Positions 25,425 through 36,206 of a stretch of DNA of 64,000 nt are shown here, piece by piece. The notes beneath the pieces are model-generated. The model worked only from the letters and a program-made list of their open reading frames with translations, did no database searches and was not told the DNA's origin. This DNA comes from Alkalibacillus aidingensis (GTDB lineage Bacteria; Bacillota; Bacilli; Bacillales; Alkalibacillaceae). Every line of letters begins with the position of its first letter. Positions within the stretch are counted from its first letter, which is position 1. The stretch covers positions 186,001-250,000 of the forward strand of contig NZ_JABXWU010000002.1 in NCBI RefSeq assembly GCF_014595945.1, in the 5' to 3' direction. The position numbers and the translations under genes were made by a program.

Positions 25425-26207
25425 CTATCTACACTTATCCATGGCTTGGATGATGGTTCCTCGGAAGTGGTTTTGTTCGAGGGTGTCGACGGCTTTTATT
25501 GTTGTTCCGCCTGGTGTGCAGACTTGGTCTTTTAGTTCTCCTGGGTGTTTTCCGGTTTCAAGGACCATTTTGGCTGCTCCTAAGACGGCTTGTGATGATA
25601 ATTTATAGGCCGTGTCTCGTGGTATTCCTTGCTTGACCGCTCCGTCAGCTAAAGCTTCAATAAACATGTAGACATAAGCTGGTGACGAGCCACTAACTGC
25701 TGGAATAGAGTCCATAAGTTTCTCACTTACCTGCTCAACCTGTCCATAGCCTGAGAATAACTCCTCGATCAACTCAATTTCATCTTGTTCAACATGCTCA
25801 TTAGCGCAAAACACTGTCATTCCTTCGCCAACTAAAGATGGAGTATTCGGCATAGAACGGATGATTTTCGCTTCTTTACCAAAAGCCAACTCAATATCCT
25901 TCATACGTACACCAACAGCAATCGTAACAATAATCGTATTGCGATCGATATGTTTTCTTATTTCATCAATCACATTAGGGTAAATATGAGGCTTAACAGC
26001 TAAAAAAAGAATATCACTTTCACTAGCTACCTGCTTGTTATCTTGAGTCATTTCAATATGGAATTCATCTTTAACATAATCAATAGTCTCCTCCGTGACC
26101 GCGGAAGCTTTAATTTGACTCGACTGAATCCCACCATAATTAATCATTCCGTTTATAATCGCTTGGGCCATTTTACCTGACCCAATAAAACCAATCTTTT
26201 GGTTCAT
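25425..26207 (-). CDS. proC: Pyrroline-5-carboxylate reductase
   Basis: Last step of proline synthesis: NAD(P)H-dependent reduction of pyrroline-5-carboxylate. 260 residues, with the N-terminal Rossmann motif IGFIGSGKMAQAI, VKPHIYPNV, RSMPNTPSLVGEGMT and the C-terminal signature DQVCTPGGTTIKAV. The ATG at 26207 follows AGGAGGATG. The protein ends soon after FRGTIIQAMDKCR, perhaps ten residues shorter than many homologues, and a REP-like palindrome lies directly behind the stop, so the end may have been reshaped by that insertion. Proline is a common compatible solute, so it may matter for osmoadaptation (inference). Confidence 0.92.
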   Translation of the reverse strand: MNQKIGFIGSGKMAQAIINGMINYGGIQSSQIKASAVTEETIDYVKDEFHIEMTQDNKQVASESDILFLAVKPHIYPNVIDEIRKHIDRNTIIVTIAVGVRMKDIELAFGKEAKIIRSMPNTPSLVGEGMTVFCANEHVEQDEIELIEELFSGYGQVEQVSEKLMDSIPAVSGSSPAYVYMFIEALADGAVKQGIPRDTAYKLSSQAVLGAAKMVLETGKHPGELKDQVCTPGGTTIKAVDTLEQNHFRGTIIQAMDKCR

Positions 26208-26345
26208 AGTCATCCTCCTAGACGTTCTAGTTGCTATCTTTTTAATCACAATTATTGATTATCCATAATTTCCGGGTGAGTTACAAGTGATACAGGCTGG
26301 TTAAATATTCATATTGTGCTCAATTCATCTAAAATTTAAAAGAAA

Positions 26346-26444
26346 AACCTCAGCTAGAAGCAAAGTCGTATGGTGACCCAAAAAGTTAGATAATTGGGTC
26401 TAACTTTCAGGAGTCAATTCAACGACTAGCAACTAACTGAGGTT
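26346..26444. repeat. 99-bp concentric long hairpin with IS3-like core
   Basis: Nested inverted repeats share one centre: AACCTCAGCTAG (26346) / CTAACTGAGGTT (to 26444), AGTCGT / ACGACT, TGACCC / GAGTCA, and AAAGTTAGA / TCTAACTTT. T runs flank it on both strands, so it can also terminate the glycosidase gene. The 43-bp core at 26374-26416 resembles two fused IS3-family ends. Confidence 0.65.
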
Positions 26445-26461
26445 ATTTTTTAATTATCTAA

Positions 26462-28996
26462 TTATTCACTGACTTGGAATACCTCTGTGGTTTCATCCGT
26501 TTTATGATATCCATCGGTGGATCGAATAAATGAATTGATCACTAATTGATAAAGCACACCATCATCAAGATCTGATTGTGGTTTAGCACGAATCACCCGG
26601 TCATCATCAGAAAATGAATAGTTTAATGGATATTTGTTTCCATCAACATCTTCCACATACATCGATAGACGACTGACAGAATCACGATTAATTGGTTTAT
26701 CGAACGTCACTTTCCATTCTTTATCCGCTGTGACAGTTTGATAATTGACTAAATCATCCCGCTGATCTTCTTCATCATTATAAGATAACATGACCTGATC
26801 AATAAAGATCGTACCTGAATCGGTCACACTAATAACCGGCTGGGTAATGTAAATCTGATCAATCGTAAACGGTAATGTTAAGTTGTTTGGCAACTCGGCT
26901 GTGACATAACGCCAACCATTCCAATCTAATTCATTTTCAGCAGTCACATTCAACCGGTGCAGCTGACCATCGCCATCAGTAATAGCCATTCTTAACCAAT
27001 GATGACTTGCATCACCATATACCCACATGCCAATTTCATTAGGTCGATCGTGAATCTCTACGTCTCCCATAAAGTTGGCGTAGGTTGCTGACGTACCAGA
27101 TTTATTATTGAACTCATAGTCTAAAGCTAGCGCATGATCCCCCTGGACAACTGGCTCGAAATCCTTCGTTAGGCGAATATCACCTTCTGCCCGAATAGCT
27201 GAACCACTCCAATTATCTATATCGTTAAAAGAATCAAAGACGACATCTTCACCACCAACTTCGACCGTTGCTGAATAGGTGTTGCCATTAATACTAGCTT
27301 CTACTTCACCACTTCTAGATTCAGAAGCTGCCGTGAACTCTCCATTTTCATCAATCGTTCCAATCTCATTCGTAACTGACCAGTCCGTTGTTGAGGAATC
27401 CCAAATGACAGGTGAACCATCATCCATTTCAGGAATTACCTCAAATGACTGATTTTCGTTTACACCGATTTGAATGTCCTCTGGTTGAATTGTGACTTGG
27501 TCAAATTCATCGACGACCTCAATGGATAACGATGTCGTAGCTCCTTGATAACTTGCCTGAATGGTACCCTCACCAGCTTGCTCTGCGACAAATGTAGAAC
27601 CATCCATACGACCGACCAGGCCTTGAACAGAAAAATCAATATCCTCAATACCAATATCCATTGGATGGAAATATTCATCTAACACATAATTCAAATTAAC
27701 ATCCACTTCAGCTCCAGCTAAGACTTTGCCTTCTTGAGCTAAATCAACATCGATCTTCTCTGCGTTGTCTGAATGATCAGTTACAACAGCATAAAGTCCG
27801 TTAGCCACTCCACGTTCAAAGCCACCAGATGGCTGGTTAACCACACTTGGATACACATCTCCGTACTGACGTGCCACCATTGTTGTCGATCCACCACCAT
27901 CAAGGTTAATAGCCCGATCTACTCCTAAACCCTCAACATATTCAGCAAACTCCATCAAATTCATACCTTGACTGTATCCAGGTTGACGTCCATCAACAGT
28001 AATCATAAAGACATTAGAACCATCTTCATTAATGCCGATCGCTGTTCTAGGCGCAACCTCCTTAGCACGTGAACTATCTGGATCTATCTCTAAATCTACT
28101 TTTCCATCACTAACTAGTTGAGGGCCTGATGCTAGAACAAAATCAGTATTTTTCCACTGATCATCAATATCGACTGTTAGTTTAATAGGGTCGCCTTTTT
28201 CTAAATCATCTGCGATATCAGAATCCCCATGAATCGAAATGACAAACCCGTCCTCAGGCAATTCCATATATTGATTGGAACCGTAACGTCTAATTTGCTT
28301 AACTTCACCTTCAATTGTATCGCCAAACTCAACTTCATCACTATCTAGCTGTCTGTTAACATTATGTACGTGAATTTCGACACCATATTCATTTGTTCTT
28401 GTCCAATCAAACCGGAATGACGGCGTAAATAATACCGTTTCACCAGAACCACGTGTACCATTAAAACGATCAATATCATACTCTTCCCCATCTATTTCAT
28501 AGGATAAATCAATAGAATAAGAATCGATCATCGCTTTTCCATCTTTACGCATAGCAAAAGCCTTAGGTACACTCATGTAACCACTAGAATCAGCGGAAAT
28601 CGCACCTAAATTGAGGACCTGGTTGTCCCTAGATAGTAGATAAGAAGGCCTCGAGCTATCAAAGTGAAAGAAACTCCCGTTAATGCCACCAACGACTCGG
28701 TGGTTTTCCTCACTTAACATACGAGCAATCGTTGAAGTTCTATAGAGACTTGGAAAATCCTCTCCTGTTCCTAATCCAACATTCAAATAGGTTTCGGATA
28801 AATCAATTTCCATCACCCTACTTGAATTTGAAGTCGACTCATCTTGTCGTTCATAATTGACTCCAGGTGTAACTTCCCACTGATCTGTTACTTCCATTGC
28901 TGATGCTTCATACTCATACGAAGAAACCAAAACAACAACAGACAACACCATTAAAACTGTGAACCACCTAACCGTCGACCACTGACTCTGTCTCAT
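26462..28996 (-). CDS. Exported phosphodiester glycosidase family protein with Ig-like and carbohydrate-binding-like domains
   Basis: Large exported protein of 844 residues. Signal peptide 1-33; a phosphodiester glycosidase (NAGPA-like) domain up to about 405 with the signatures GGINGSFF (103-110), ITVDGRQPGYSQG (332-344) and INLDGGGSTTM (363-373); then Ig/BIG-like segments (about 410-590), a beta-rich module resembling carbohydrate-binding domains (about 595-735) and a C-terminal SbsA-type Ig-like domain (about 745-844, EWKVTFDKPINRDS). Family members remove alpha-GlcNAc in phosphodiester linkage; here a wall teichoic acid or other surface glycopolymer is a plausible substrate (inference). 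AGGAGGATACAAC precedes the ATG. Confidence 0.82.
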   Translation of the reverse strand: MRQSQWSTVRWFTVLMVLSVVVLVSSYEYEASAMEVTDQWEVTPGVNYERQDESTSNSSRVMEIDLSETYLNVGLGTGEDFPSLYRTSTIARMLSEENHRVVGGINGSFFHFDSSRPSYLLSRDNQVLNLGAISADSSGYMSVPKAFAMRKDGKAMIDSYSIDLSYEIDGEEYDIDRFNGTRGSGETVLFTPSFRFDWTRTNEYGVEIHVHNVNRQLDSDEVEFGDTIEGEVKQIRRYGSNQYMELPEDGFVISIHGDSDIADDLEKGDPIKLTVDIDDQWKNTDFVLASGPQLVSDGKVDLEIDPDSSRAKEVAPRTAIGINEDGSNVFMITVDGRQPGYSQGMNLMEFAEYVEGLGVDRAINLDGGGSTTMVARQYGDVYPSVVNQPSGGFERGVANGLYAVVTDHSDNAEKIDVDLAQEGKVLAGAEVDVNLNYVLDEYFHPMDIGIEDIDFSVQGLVGRMDGSTFVAEQAGEGTIQASYQGATTSLSIEVVDEFDQVTIQPEDIQIGVNENQSFEVIPEMDDGSPVIWDSSTTDWSVTNEIGTIDENGEFTAASESRSGEVEASINGNTYSATVEVGGEDVVFDSFNDIDNWSGSAIRAEGDIRLTKDFEPVVQGDHALALDYEFNNKSGTSATYANFMGDVEIHDRPNEIGMWVYGDASHHWLRMAITDGDGQLHRLNVTAENELDWNGWRYVTAELPNNLTLPFTIDQIYITQPVISVTDSGTIFIDQVMLSYNDEEDQRDDLVNYQTVTADKEWKVTFDKPINRDSVSRLSMYVEDVDGNKYPLNYSFSDDDRVIRAKPQSDLDDGVLYQLVINSFIRSTDGYHKTDETTEVFQVSE

Positions 28997-29069
28997 GTTG
29001 TATCCTCCTATTAATCTTGCTTGTCAATTTTTTTAATAGTTTCAAAATATAGCAAACTCTAGTTACTAA

Positions 29070-29100
29070 AAAACCCCTATTAGTAGACAAATAGGGGTAA
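29070..29100 (-). terminator. Terminator after the SLH protein gene
   Basis: Minus strand: ACCCCTATT - loop - AATAGGGGT followed by T6. Confidence 0.9.
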
Positions 29101-29121
29101 AGCTCCATCACTTAATTCATA

Positions 29122-29808
29122 CTATTCAATTGAAATTACTTGAGGTGCTTCCTCTTCCTCTTCTTCATCCTGACCAAGCGCTGGGTCAATAGCTCTTGTT
29201 AAAAATGCTGAGAAGTCGCCACGCTTAATAGGGTCGTTCACGCCGAAATCACCACTTGGGTAACCATCTGTAATACCGGCTGCCGCTAAAGCATTAATGT
29301 AATCAGCCAAAATAGATGATAGCTCAATGTCATTAAAACCTTGATCTTCCACATCTAACGGAATGTCATATGCTTCAACAATAATCTTAGCTACTTGACC
29401 ACGTGAAATTTGATCAGTTGCACCAAACTCTTCATCAGAATAACCATTAATGATATCCGCTTCTGATAGTGCTGCGACGGCTTCTTTGGTTTCATCCGTG
29501 TCACGTTCAGGGATATCTTCAAATGTCAGGCTTTCAATATCGCCTGGTTCAAGGCCTAAAGCACGGTACACCATAACTGCTGCGTCAATACGAGTGATGT
29601 TGTTCCCTGGCCTGAAAGTATCATCCGGAAATCCTCCGATGATCTCTTCACTGTATAAATAATTGATTTCTTCATAGTGCGTTGTATCTTCGTCGATATC
29701 TGTAAAACTATCATTTGCTGCTGCAGAAGCAACGACAGTTACAAGTAATGAGAATACAACAGCAACAGTTCCTATTAACCAGGTAGACTTTCTATGTAGC
29801 TTTGGCAT
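29122..29808 (-). CDS. SLH-domain surface protein
   Basis: Secreted protein of 228 residues made almost only of a signal peptide (1-31) and three S-layer homology domains (about 33-86, 95-148 and 157-208). The SLH binding motif, classically TRAE, reads TRID, SRGQ and KRGD in the three copies. A Glu-rich tail (DEEEEEEAP) follows. SLH trimers bind pyruvylated secondary wall polymers, so the protein should coat the wall. It has no cargo domain and could act as a spacer or cap. ATG at 29808 with GGAGGAGAACTG. Confidence 0.9.
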   Translation of the reverse strand: MPKLHRKSTWLIGTVAVVFSLLVTVVASAAANDSFTDIDEDTTHYEEINYLYSEEIIGGFPDDTFRPGNNITRIDAAVMVYRALGLEPGDIESLTFEDIPERDTDETKEAVAALSEADIINGYSDEEFGATDQISRGQVAKIIVEAYDIPLDVEDQGFNDIELSSILADYINALAAAGITDGYPSGDFGVNDPIKRGDFSAFLTRAIDPALGQDEEEEEEAPQVISIE

Positions 29809-29985
29809 CAGTTCTCCTCCAATCTTGGTTGCTGCAAGATTTATAATTTTATTTTACATAATTTTTCGTCATAATTAAACACTTTTTTACAGAACTAATT
29901 AAATATACTACTAGTTAACTAGTTTCTAAAATAGTCATTAGTGATAAAGTAGGATGATTTTCCTTCACTTCGTTAACTTCGATAC

Positions 29986-30019
29986 AAAAAAGAATTGGTG
30001 CCTCTTCATGATACCAATT
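29986..30019 (-). terminator. Terminator after gltB
   Basis: Minus strand: AATTGGT - loop - ACCAATT then CTTTTTT. Confidence 0.78.
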
Positions 30020-30028
30020 GACTCTACT

Positions 30029-31531
30029 TCACGAAAAATTTATTGATTCTGTTTGACTTTGACTTTCACCAATCAAATACTGGTGACATTGCTCAGCAAC
30101 TTCACGACCCTCTCGAATTGCCCAAACGACCAAGCTCTGCCCTCGTCTTGCATCACCTGCTGCAAACACACCAGCTTCACTTGTACGATAATCCTGAGTT
30201 CCATCAACGGTCCAAACACGGCCTCTTTCATCCATTTTTAAATTAAAATGATTGAGTACCTCTTGCTCCGGACCGGTAAAGCCGATTGCGATCAAAACAA
30301 GGTTCGCTCGCCAAATCTCCTCTGTACCTGGAATTTCTTTGGTGACAAGTCTTCCATTCTCCCATACTTTTTGCACTTGAATCGTTTCTAAAGACGTCAC
30401 TTGTCCTTGCTCATTCGTCCGAAAAGCTTTCGTTAAAATTTCGTATTTCCGTGGATCTTCTTGATACGCCTCTACCGCTTCCTGATAACCATAATCCAAT
30501 TTGAAGGTCATCGGATAAAGTGGCCATGGATGATCATCATCACGTTCTTCTGGACTAGCTGGATGTTTACCAAACTGAACGACTCGCTCGCAACCTTGCC
30601 TTAAGGCTGTTGCTACACAATCGGCACCGGTATCGCCACCTCCGATAACCACGACATGTTTCCCACCGGCATGAATCTCTGCTTGATTCGGATCATTCGC
30701 TAGTGCTTTCGTCGACGTTTTCAAATAGTCCATGGCAAAATGAATCCCTTGACTGTCGCGGTTGGCAGCTGGTACGTCTCGATGCGCTTGAGCACCGATA
30801 CACAAAATCACTGCATCATAACGATGTTTTAACTCTGCATATGTGATATCGACACCGACTTCAGTATCACAAACAAATTCAATCCCTTCCTCTTTCAGCA
30901 ATTGAATGCGTCGATCTACTGTCCCTTTTTCTAGTTTCATATTAGGAATACCATACATGAGCAAACCACCAGGGCGATCATCCCGTTCAAACACAGTGAC
31001 AGAGTGACCTTGTTGGTTCAATTGGTCGGCTGCAGCCAAACCAGCTGGACCCGATCCAACCACAGCAACTCGATAAGGAGTCCGCTGTATAGGAGGATTC
31101 GGGACAACCCAACCTTGGTCAAACCCACGTTCAATAATTTCATTTTCGATTGACTTGATCGTAACCGGATCATCATTAATGCCTAACGTACATGATCCTT
31201 CACACGGTGCTGGACATACGCGACCTGTAAACTCAGGAAAATTATTCGTTTCTTCTAATCGCTCAAGAGCATGCTTCCAGTTACCCTCACTGATTAACTC
31301 ATTCCACTCAGGGATTAAGTTATTAACCGGACACCCAACGTTGGAGCCATCAAACTCAATTCCTGTATGACAAAAAGGGGTTCCGCAATCCATACAGCGC
31401 GCACCTTGCTTCTGTAATTGTGATTCCTCCATTCGAATCGTATACTCTTCCCAATCTTTAATTCGCTCGATCGGATCGCGAGTTTTTGGATCTTGCCTGG
31501 CAAATTCCATAAAACCAGTCAAAAAGCCCAC
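30029..31531 (-). CDS. gltB: Glutamate synthase small subunit
   Basis: NADPH-dependent beta subunit of glutamate synthase (GOGAT; gltB in Bacillus naming, gltD in E. coli), 500 residues. The N-terminal iron-sulfur region has the cysteine pattern CMDCGTPFCH, GCPVNN and CPAPCEGSC; an FAD motif VVGSGPAGLAAADQL and a second dinucleotide motif VVIGGGDTGADCV follow, then AGDARRGQSLVVWAIREGR. The start is a GTG at 31531 after AAGGAGGTG. It lies 12 bp behind the large-subunit gene and is intact, although that gene is frameshifted. Confidence 0.93.
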   Translation of the reverse strand: MGFLTGFMEFARQDPKTRDPIERIKDWEEYTIRMEESQLQKQGARCMDCGTPFCHTGIEFDGSNVGCPVNNLIPEWNELISEGNWKHALERLEETNNFPEFTGRVCPAPCEGSCTLGINDDPVTIKSIENEIIERGFDQGWVVPNPPIQRTPYRVAVVGSGPAGLAAADQLNQQGHSVTVFERDDRPGGLLMYGIPNMKLEKGTVDRRIQLLKEEGIEFVCDTEVGVDITYAELKHRYDAVILCIGAQAHRDVPAANRDSQGIHFAMDYLKTSTKALANDPNQAEIHAGGKHVVVIGGGDTGADCVATALRQGCERVVQFGKHPASPEERDDDHPWPLYPMTFKLDYGYQEAVEAYQEDPRKYEILTKAFRTNEQGQVTSLETIQVQKVWENGRLVTKEIPGTEEIWRANLVLIAIGFTGPEQEVLNHFNLKMDERGRVWTVDGTQDYRTSEAGVFAAGDARRGQSLVVWAIREGREVAEQCHQYLIGESQSQTESINFS

Positions 31532-31543
31532 ACGAACACCTCC

Positions 31544-34500
31544 TTAAGCTTTCGATTGTACAATTGTTGCTTTCTCTTCCTTTTCCTTAAGCAACTTTTC
31601 TTTATACTCAACGGGGATGATCTTGATCAATTGCTTAGGTGCATCCACCCAATGATTGAGTAAATGTTTTGCCCGTTTACTTCCCGTATACTCTGCATGC
31701 TTAATTAGCAGTTGCTTCACATCATCTAGCTCTTCCTGTTCAAATAACCGTTCAAATAGCACCATATCTTGATTGCATCGGGATTGAACCACTTTTAAGT
31801 CTGTATTCCAAACATAAGCAACCCCACCTGACATTCCTGCTGCAAAGTTCTTACCAATCTCTCCTAAAATAACGACACGACCACCTGTCATATACTCACA
31901 ACCATGATCACCAACACCTTCAACAACAGCATTAACGCCACTATTTCTAACAGCAAAACGCTCTCCTGCTGCACCGTTGATAAATGCCTCACCACTCGTT
32001 GCACCAAAAAGGGCAACATTTCCAATTACCGTCTCAGCTATTCGGTGCACAGCTGGTGGATGGTGAGGTTTAATCACTAACTTTCCACCGGATAATCCTT
32101 TACCAACATAATCATTGGCATCACCCGTTACCGTCATTGTCATCCCCCGGGGAATAAAGGCACCAAAACTTTGCCCAGCAGAACCTGTAAAATCTAATTG
32201 GATCGTATCTTCTGGAAGCCCCGCTTCACCATACCGTTTCGTCACCTCATGACCAAGTTGAGTACCCACTGTTCGATCTGTATTACGAATAGATAAATTT
32301 AATTGAGCTGGCTTTTGCTGTTCCAAGGTTTCAATTAAACTCGGAATTAAAGTAGTTGAGTCCAGGTGATCTTCCTTATAGTGATTAACCAGTGATCTTC
32401 CCTCTTTCATCCAGTCATGGTCGATCTGATGTAATAATGGCTGCAAGTTTAACTGCTTTGCTTTCAGGTGGCTTTCTTTACGGGGATGTACGGTCAGTAA
32501 ATCCGTACGCCCAACCAACTCATCAATTGATCGTACCCCAAGATCTGCCATGATCTCGCGCACTTCTTCAGCAATAAATCGCATGTAATTTACAACATGA
32601 TCTGCTTGCCCCGTAAATTTCTTGCGTAAATCAGGGTTTTGAGTAGCAATCCCGACAGGACAAGTATCTAAATGACAGGCACGCATTAAAATACAACCTA
32701 AAACCACCATTGGAGCTGTCGAAAATCCGAATTCCTCAGCACCTAAAAGGGCGGCTTTAACCACATCTTGACCCGTCATTAGTTTTCCGTCGGTCTCAAG
32801 CTTTACTTTGTCACGTAAGTTATTTAACACTAACGTTTGATGAGCTTCTGTTAAGCCAAGCTCCCACGGTAATCCCGCGTGACGAATACTCGTTTTAGGA
32901 GAAGCTCCTGTTCCACCTTCATACCCACTAATTAAAATGACGTCTGCTTTCCCCTTCGCCACACCAGCTGCAATCGTCCCTACACCAGACTTAGATACTA
33001 ATTTCACATTTACTCGTGCTTGTGGGTTAGCATGTTTTAAGTCATATATCAGCTGTGCTAAATCTTCTATTGAATAAATATCGTGATGAGGTGGTGGTGA
33101 GATCAAGCCCACTCCCGGTGTCGATTTACGTACCTCAGCAATCCACGGGTGTACTTTTTTACCAGGCAAATGTCCACCTTCACCAGGCTTAGCCCCTTGC
33201 GCCATTTTGATTTGCAGCTCATCCGCATTTGTTAAGTAATGACTCGTCACCCCAAAGCGACCTGAGGCAATTTGTTTAATCGCACTACGCCGACTATCAC
33301 CATTCACATCTGGCGTCAAGCGATCAGGGTCCTCTCCTCCTTCACCACTATTACTCTTACCACCGATTCGATTCATCGCGATCGCTAAGACCTCATGAGC
33401 CTCCTGACTCAATGCTCCATAAGACATTGCCCCTGTTTTAAATCTCTTCCAAATTGATTCAACAGATTCGACTTCTTCTAACGGTACAGTTTGATGACCA
33501 TCTGTTTTTATTGCTAAAAGATCTCGTAAATAAGTGATTTTTTCATCTTCTACTAATTCGGTAAACTGACGGTATTTTTCTCGGCTGTTCATCCGTGCAG
33601 CATGTTGCAGGGTGTGAATCGTTTTTGGATTAAAAGAATGAAACTCGCCATCACTTCGCCACTGCATATCGCCACCTGATGGAAGCGTGGTGTGTGACTG
33701 ATCGTAAGCGAGTCGATGTCGCATGAACATTTCCTCAGCAATCGTCTCTAAATCAATTCCTCCTAACTTAGAAGACGTTCCACGAAAATATTTCTCAACC
33801 ACTTCCTCACTTATACCAATCACTTCAAATATTTGGGCACCACGGTAGCTTTGAATGGTTGCAATCCCCATCTTCGACATGACTTTAACGATCCCGGATG
33901 TGGCTGCATCACGATAATTATCGATCGCTTGATTAAGGGACACATCGGATAAATACCCTTCGTCTATTAATTGATGGATTGTTCGATATGCTAGATATGG
34001 ATAGATCATATCCGCTCCATAGCCAATTAAGACCGAAAACTGGTGAACATCCCTCGCTTCTGCTGTTTCGACGATTAAACTCGCTTTCGTTCTTAGACCC
34101 TTTTCGACTAAATAATGATGCAATCCACTAACAGCAAGTAATGAAGGGATGGCTACATGGTTTTCTGAAAGTTCACGGTCTGTCAAAACAATCAATGACA
34201 CACCTTGATTAATTGCTACTTCTACTTTGTTAAACAATTGATCTAATGCAGGTCTTAGTCCTTGTACTCCTTCTTTTGCTAAATAACAAATAGATATCTT
34301 TTCAAAACGAAAATCACTACGCGAATTATGGATAACCGCATCAAATTCTTGTTTTTTCAATATCGGTGTATACAAACGAATTCGCTTAGTATGTTCGGGA
34401 CCATCGTCTAGAATGTTTGACTTCGGTCCTAAATACGAGGTTGTTGAAGTCACCAACTTCTCACGAATCGCATCGATTGGTGGATTGGTCACTTGTGCAA

Positions 34501-36069
34501 ACAGCTGCTTAAAGTAATTGAACAACAACTGTGGTCGTTCAGATAAGACAGCTAATGGCGTATCATTCCCCATAGAACCGATGGGATCACGTTTCTCCTC
34601 AACCATTGGCAGTATATTTTTCATCACTTCTTCCTTAGTAAAGCCATTGGCCAGTTGTTTTTTAAGAAGTTCTTGTTCTGATATAGGTTCATCTGACTCT
34701 CCCATAGGTAGACCATTTAATTGAATCAGTGAATCATTTAACCACTGACGGTACGGATAGCGATTAGCAATTTCTCGCTTGATTTCATCGTTAAATTGAA
34801 CTCGGTGATTTTGAAGATCAATTAACAGCATATCCCCTGGACCCAGACGCCCTTTTTCGACGACACGTTCAGGTTCAACATCTAAAACACCTACCTCAGA
34901 TGAGTAAATGATTCGCCGATCATCTGTTAAATAATAACGAGCCGGGCGCAAACCATTACGGTCAATCGATGCACCAATTTTCTTCCCGTCAGTATAGGCA
35001 ATAGCTGTAGGGCCATCCCACGGTTCCATCAGACAGCTCAAATATTCAAAACACGCACGCTCTGGATCAGCCATTTGATCATTTAAATCCCAAGCTTCAG
35101 GCACCATCATCATCGCCGTTTCTGGCAATGAACGTCCATTCATCACCAGGTATTCAAATGCTTGATCAAGCATACCTGAGTCACTTGAAGATTCATCAAT
35201 GACTGGCAATAATTCTTTATGCCTTTTGCAAAATATATGAGAAACGGCTGTTGCCTCACGTGCTTTCATCCAATTAACATTTCCAGTGATCGTATCGTAT
35301 TGATCTCCCCATTATGCATTAGCATTCGATTAGGATGAGCACGTTCCCATGATGGAAACGTGTTCGTACTATAACGGGAATGGACCATACCAAAGCTCGT
35401 TTTCGTTTGAGGATTGGCTAAGTCTAAATAAAATTGATCGATTTGCTCCGGTGATAACATCCCTTTATAAACAAGCGTATGAGGTGACAAACTAACGATG
35501 TAAAAAGGCCCCCGATTAAGTGACTTGACCTTCTTGACTCGCTTCTCAACGATCCGACGAATTAAATAAAGATCCTGAACAAACCGTTCATCCGAAAGAG
35601 TTGAGTGTGGTTTTTTAATGAATAACTGGTGAATCGCAGGTTGATGGGCTTGCGCCGATGCGGATAAAACCGTCTCATCAACCGGGACATCACGCCAGCC
35701 AATCAATTCGTAACCCTCTTTAGAAATGACATGGTTAAAAAGATCTTTCGCTTGCTGTTGCAAACTGGGCTCTTTCGGTAAAAACACCATCCCCACAGCA
35801 TAATCACCTTGTTCAGGAAGCTGGTGATTCCACGTTTGACGAAATAATTGATCAGGAACTTCAAGCATTAACCCCGCGCCGTCTCCAGTTTTACCATCAG
35901 CCCCACGACCTCCACGGTGCTCTAACCGACGTAAAATCGTTAAAGCATCCTTAATCATATGGTGAGTTGAAATACCATCTATTTGCGCGACAATACCGAT
36001 TCCACACGCATCACTTTCATGCTTTGGATCATATAATCCTTGCTTTTGTGGCAGACCTGTTTGTATCAT
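31544..36069 (-). pseudogene. gltA: Glutamate synthase large subunit, frameshifted
   Basis: NADPH-GOGAT alpha subunit, which moves the glutamine amide to 2-oxoglutarate. The gene is split: an N-terminal frame (36069-35266, 267 aa, with the amidotransferase Cys in DACGIG) stops at a TGA, and the remainder (35269-31544, 1241 aa, FMN and FeS parts, e.g. CHLDTCPVGIATQNP) opens at an ATG overlapping it as ATGA. The break is a tandem duplication CGTATCGTAT at 35291-35300. Removing one 5-bp copy restores NGEINTITGNVNWM and one continuous frame of 1506 residues, close to the usual 1520. GAGGTG precedes the ATG at 36069. Confidence 0.88.
35291..35300. repeat. 5-bp tandem duplication disrupting gltA
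   Basis: CGTAT occurs twice in direct succession within the conserved NGEINT..GN coding region. One copy less gives an unbroken gltA frame. Confidence 0.85.
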
Positions 36070-36166
36070 CTTTTCACCTCGCATTTTTTATAATTTTCTG
36101 ACAGAGTTGTATTTCTATCATATGAAAATTCTGTTATGCTAACAATATATATATTCGATGAAATTG

Positions 36167-36181
36167 ATCTCAATTTGAGAT
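36167..36181. promoter_or_regulatory. GltC-type operator
   Basis: ATCTC - AATTT - GAGAT, an inverted repeat of LysR (T-N11-A) type, in the divergent gltA-gltC region 25 bp before gltC. It resembles the GltC boxes known for B. subtilis gltAB. Confidence 0.65.
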
Positions 36182-36206
36182 ATAGCGCTTACAAGGACTG
36201 ATATGA

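Noticed and set aside
35266-35300. Programmed ribosomal frameshift in gltA
   Set aside because: No slippery heptamer or pseudoknot is seen; a 5-bp tandem duplication explains the shift exactly.
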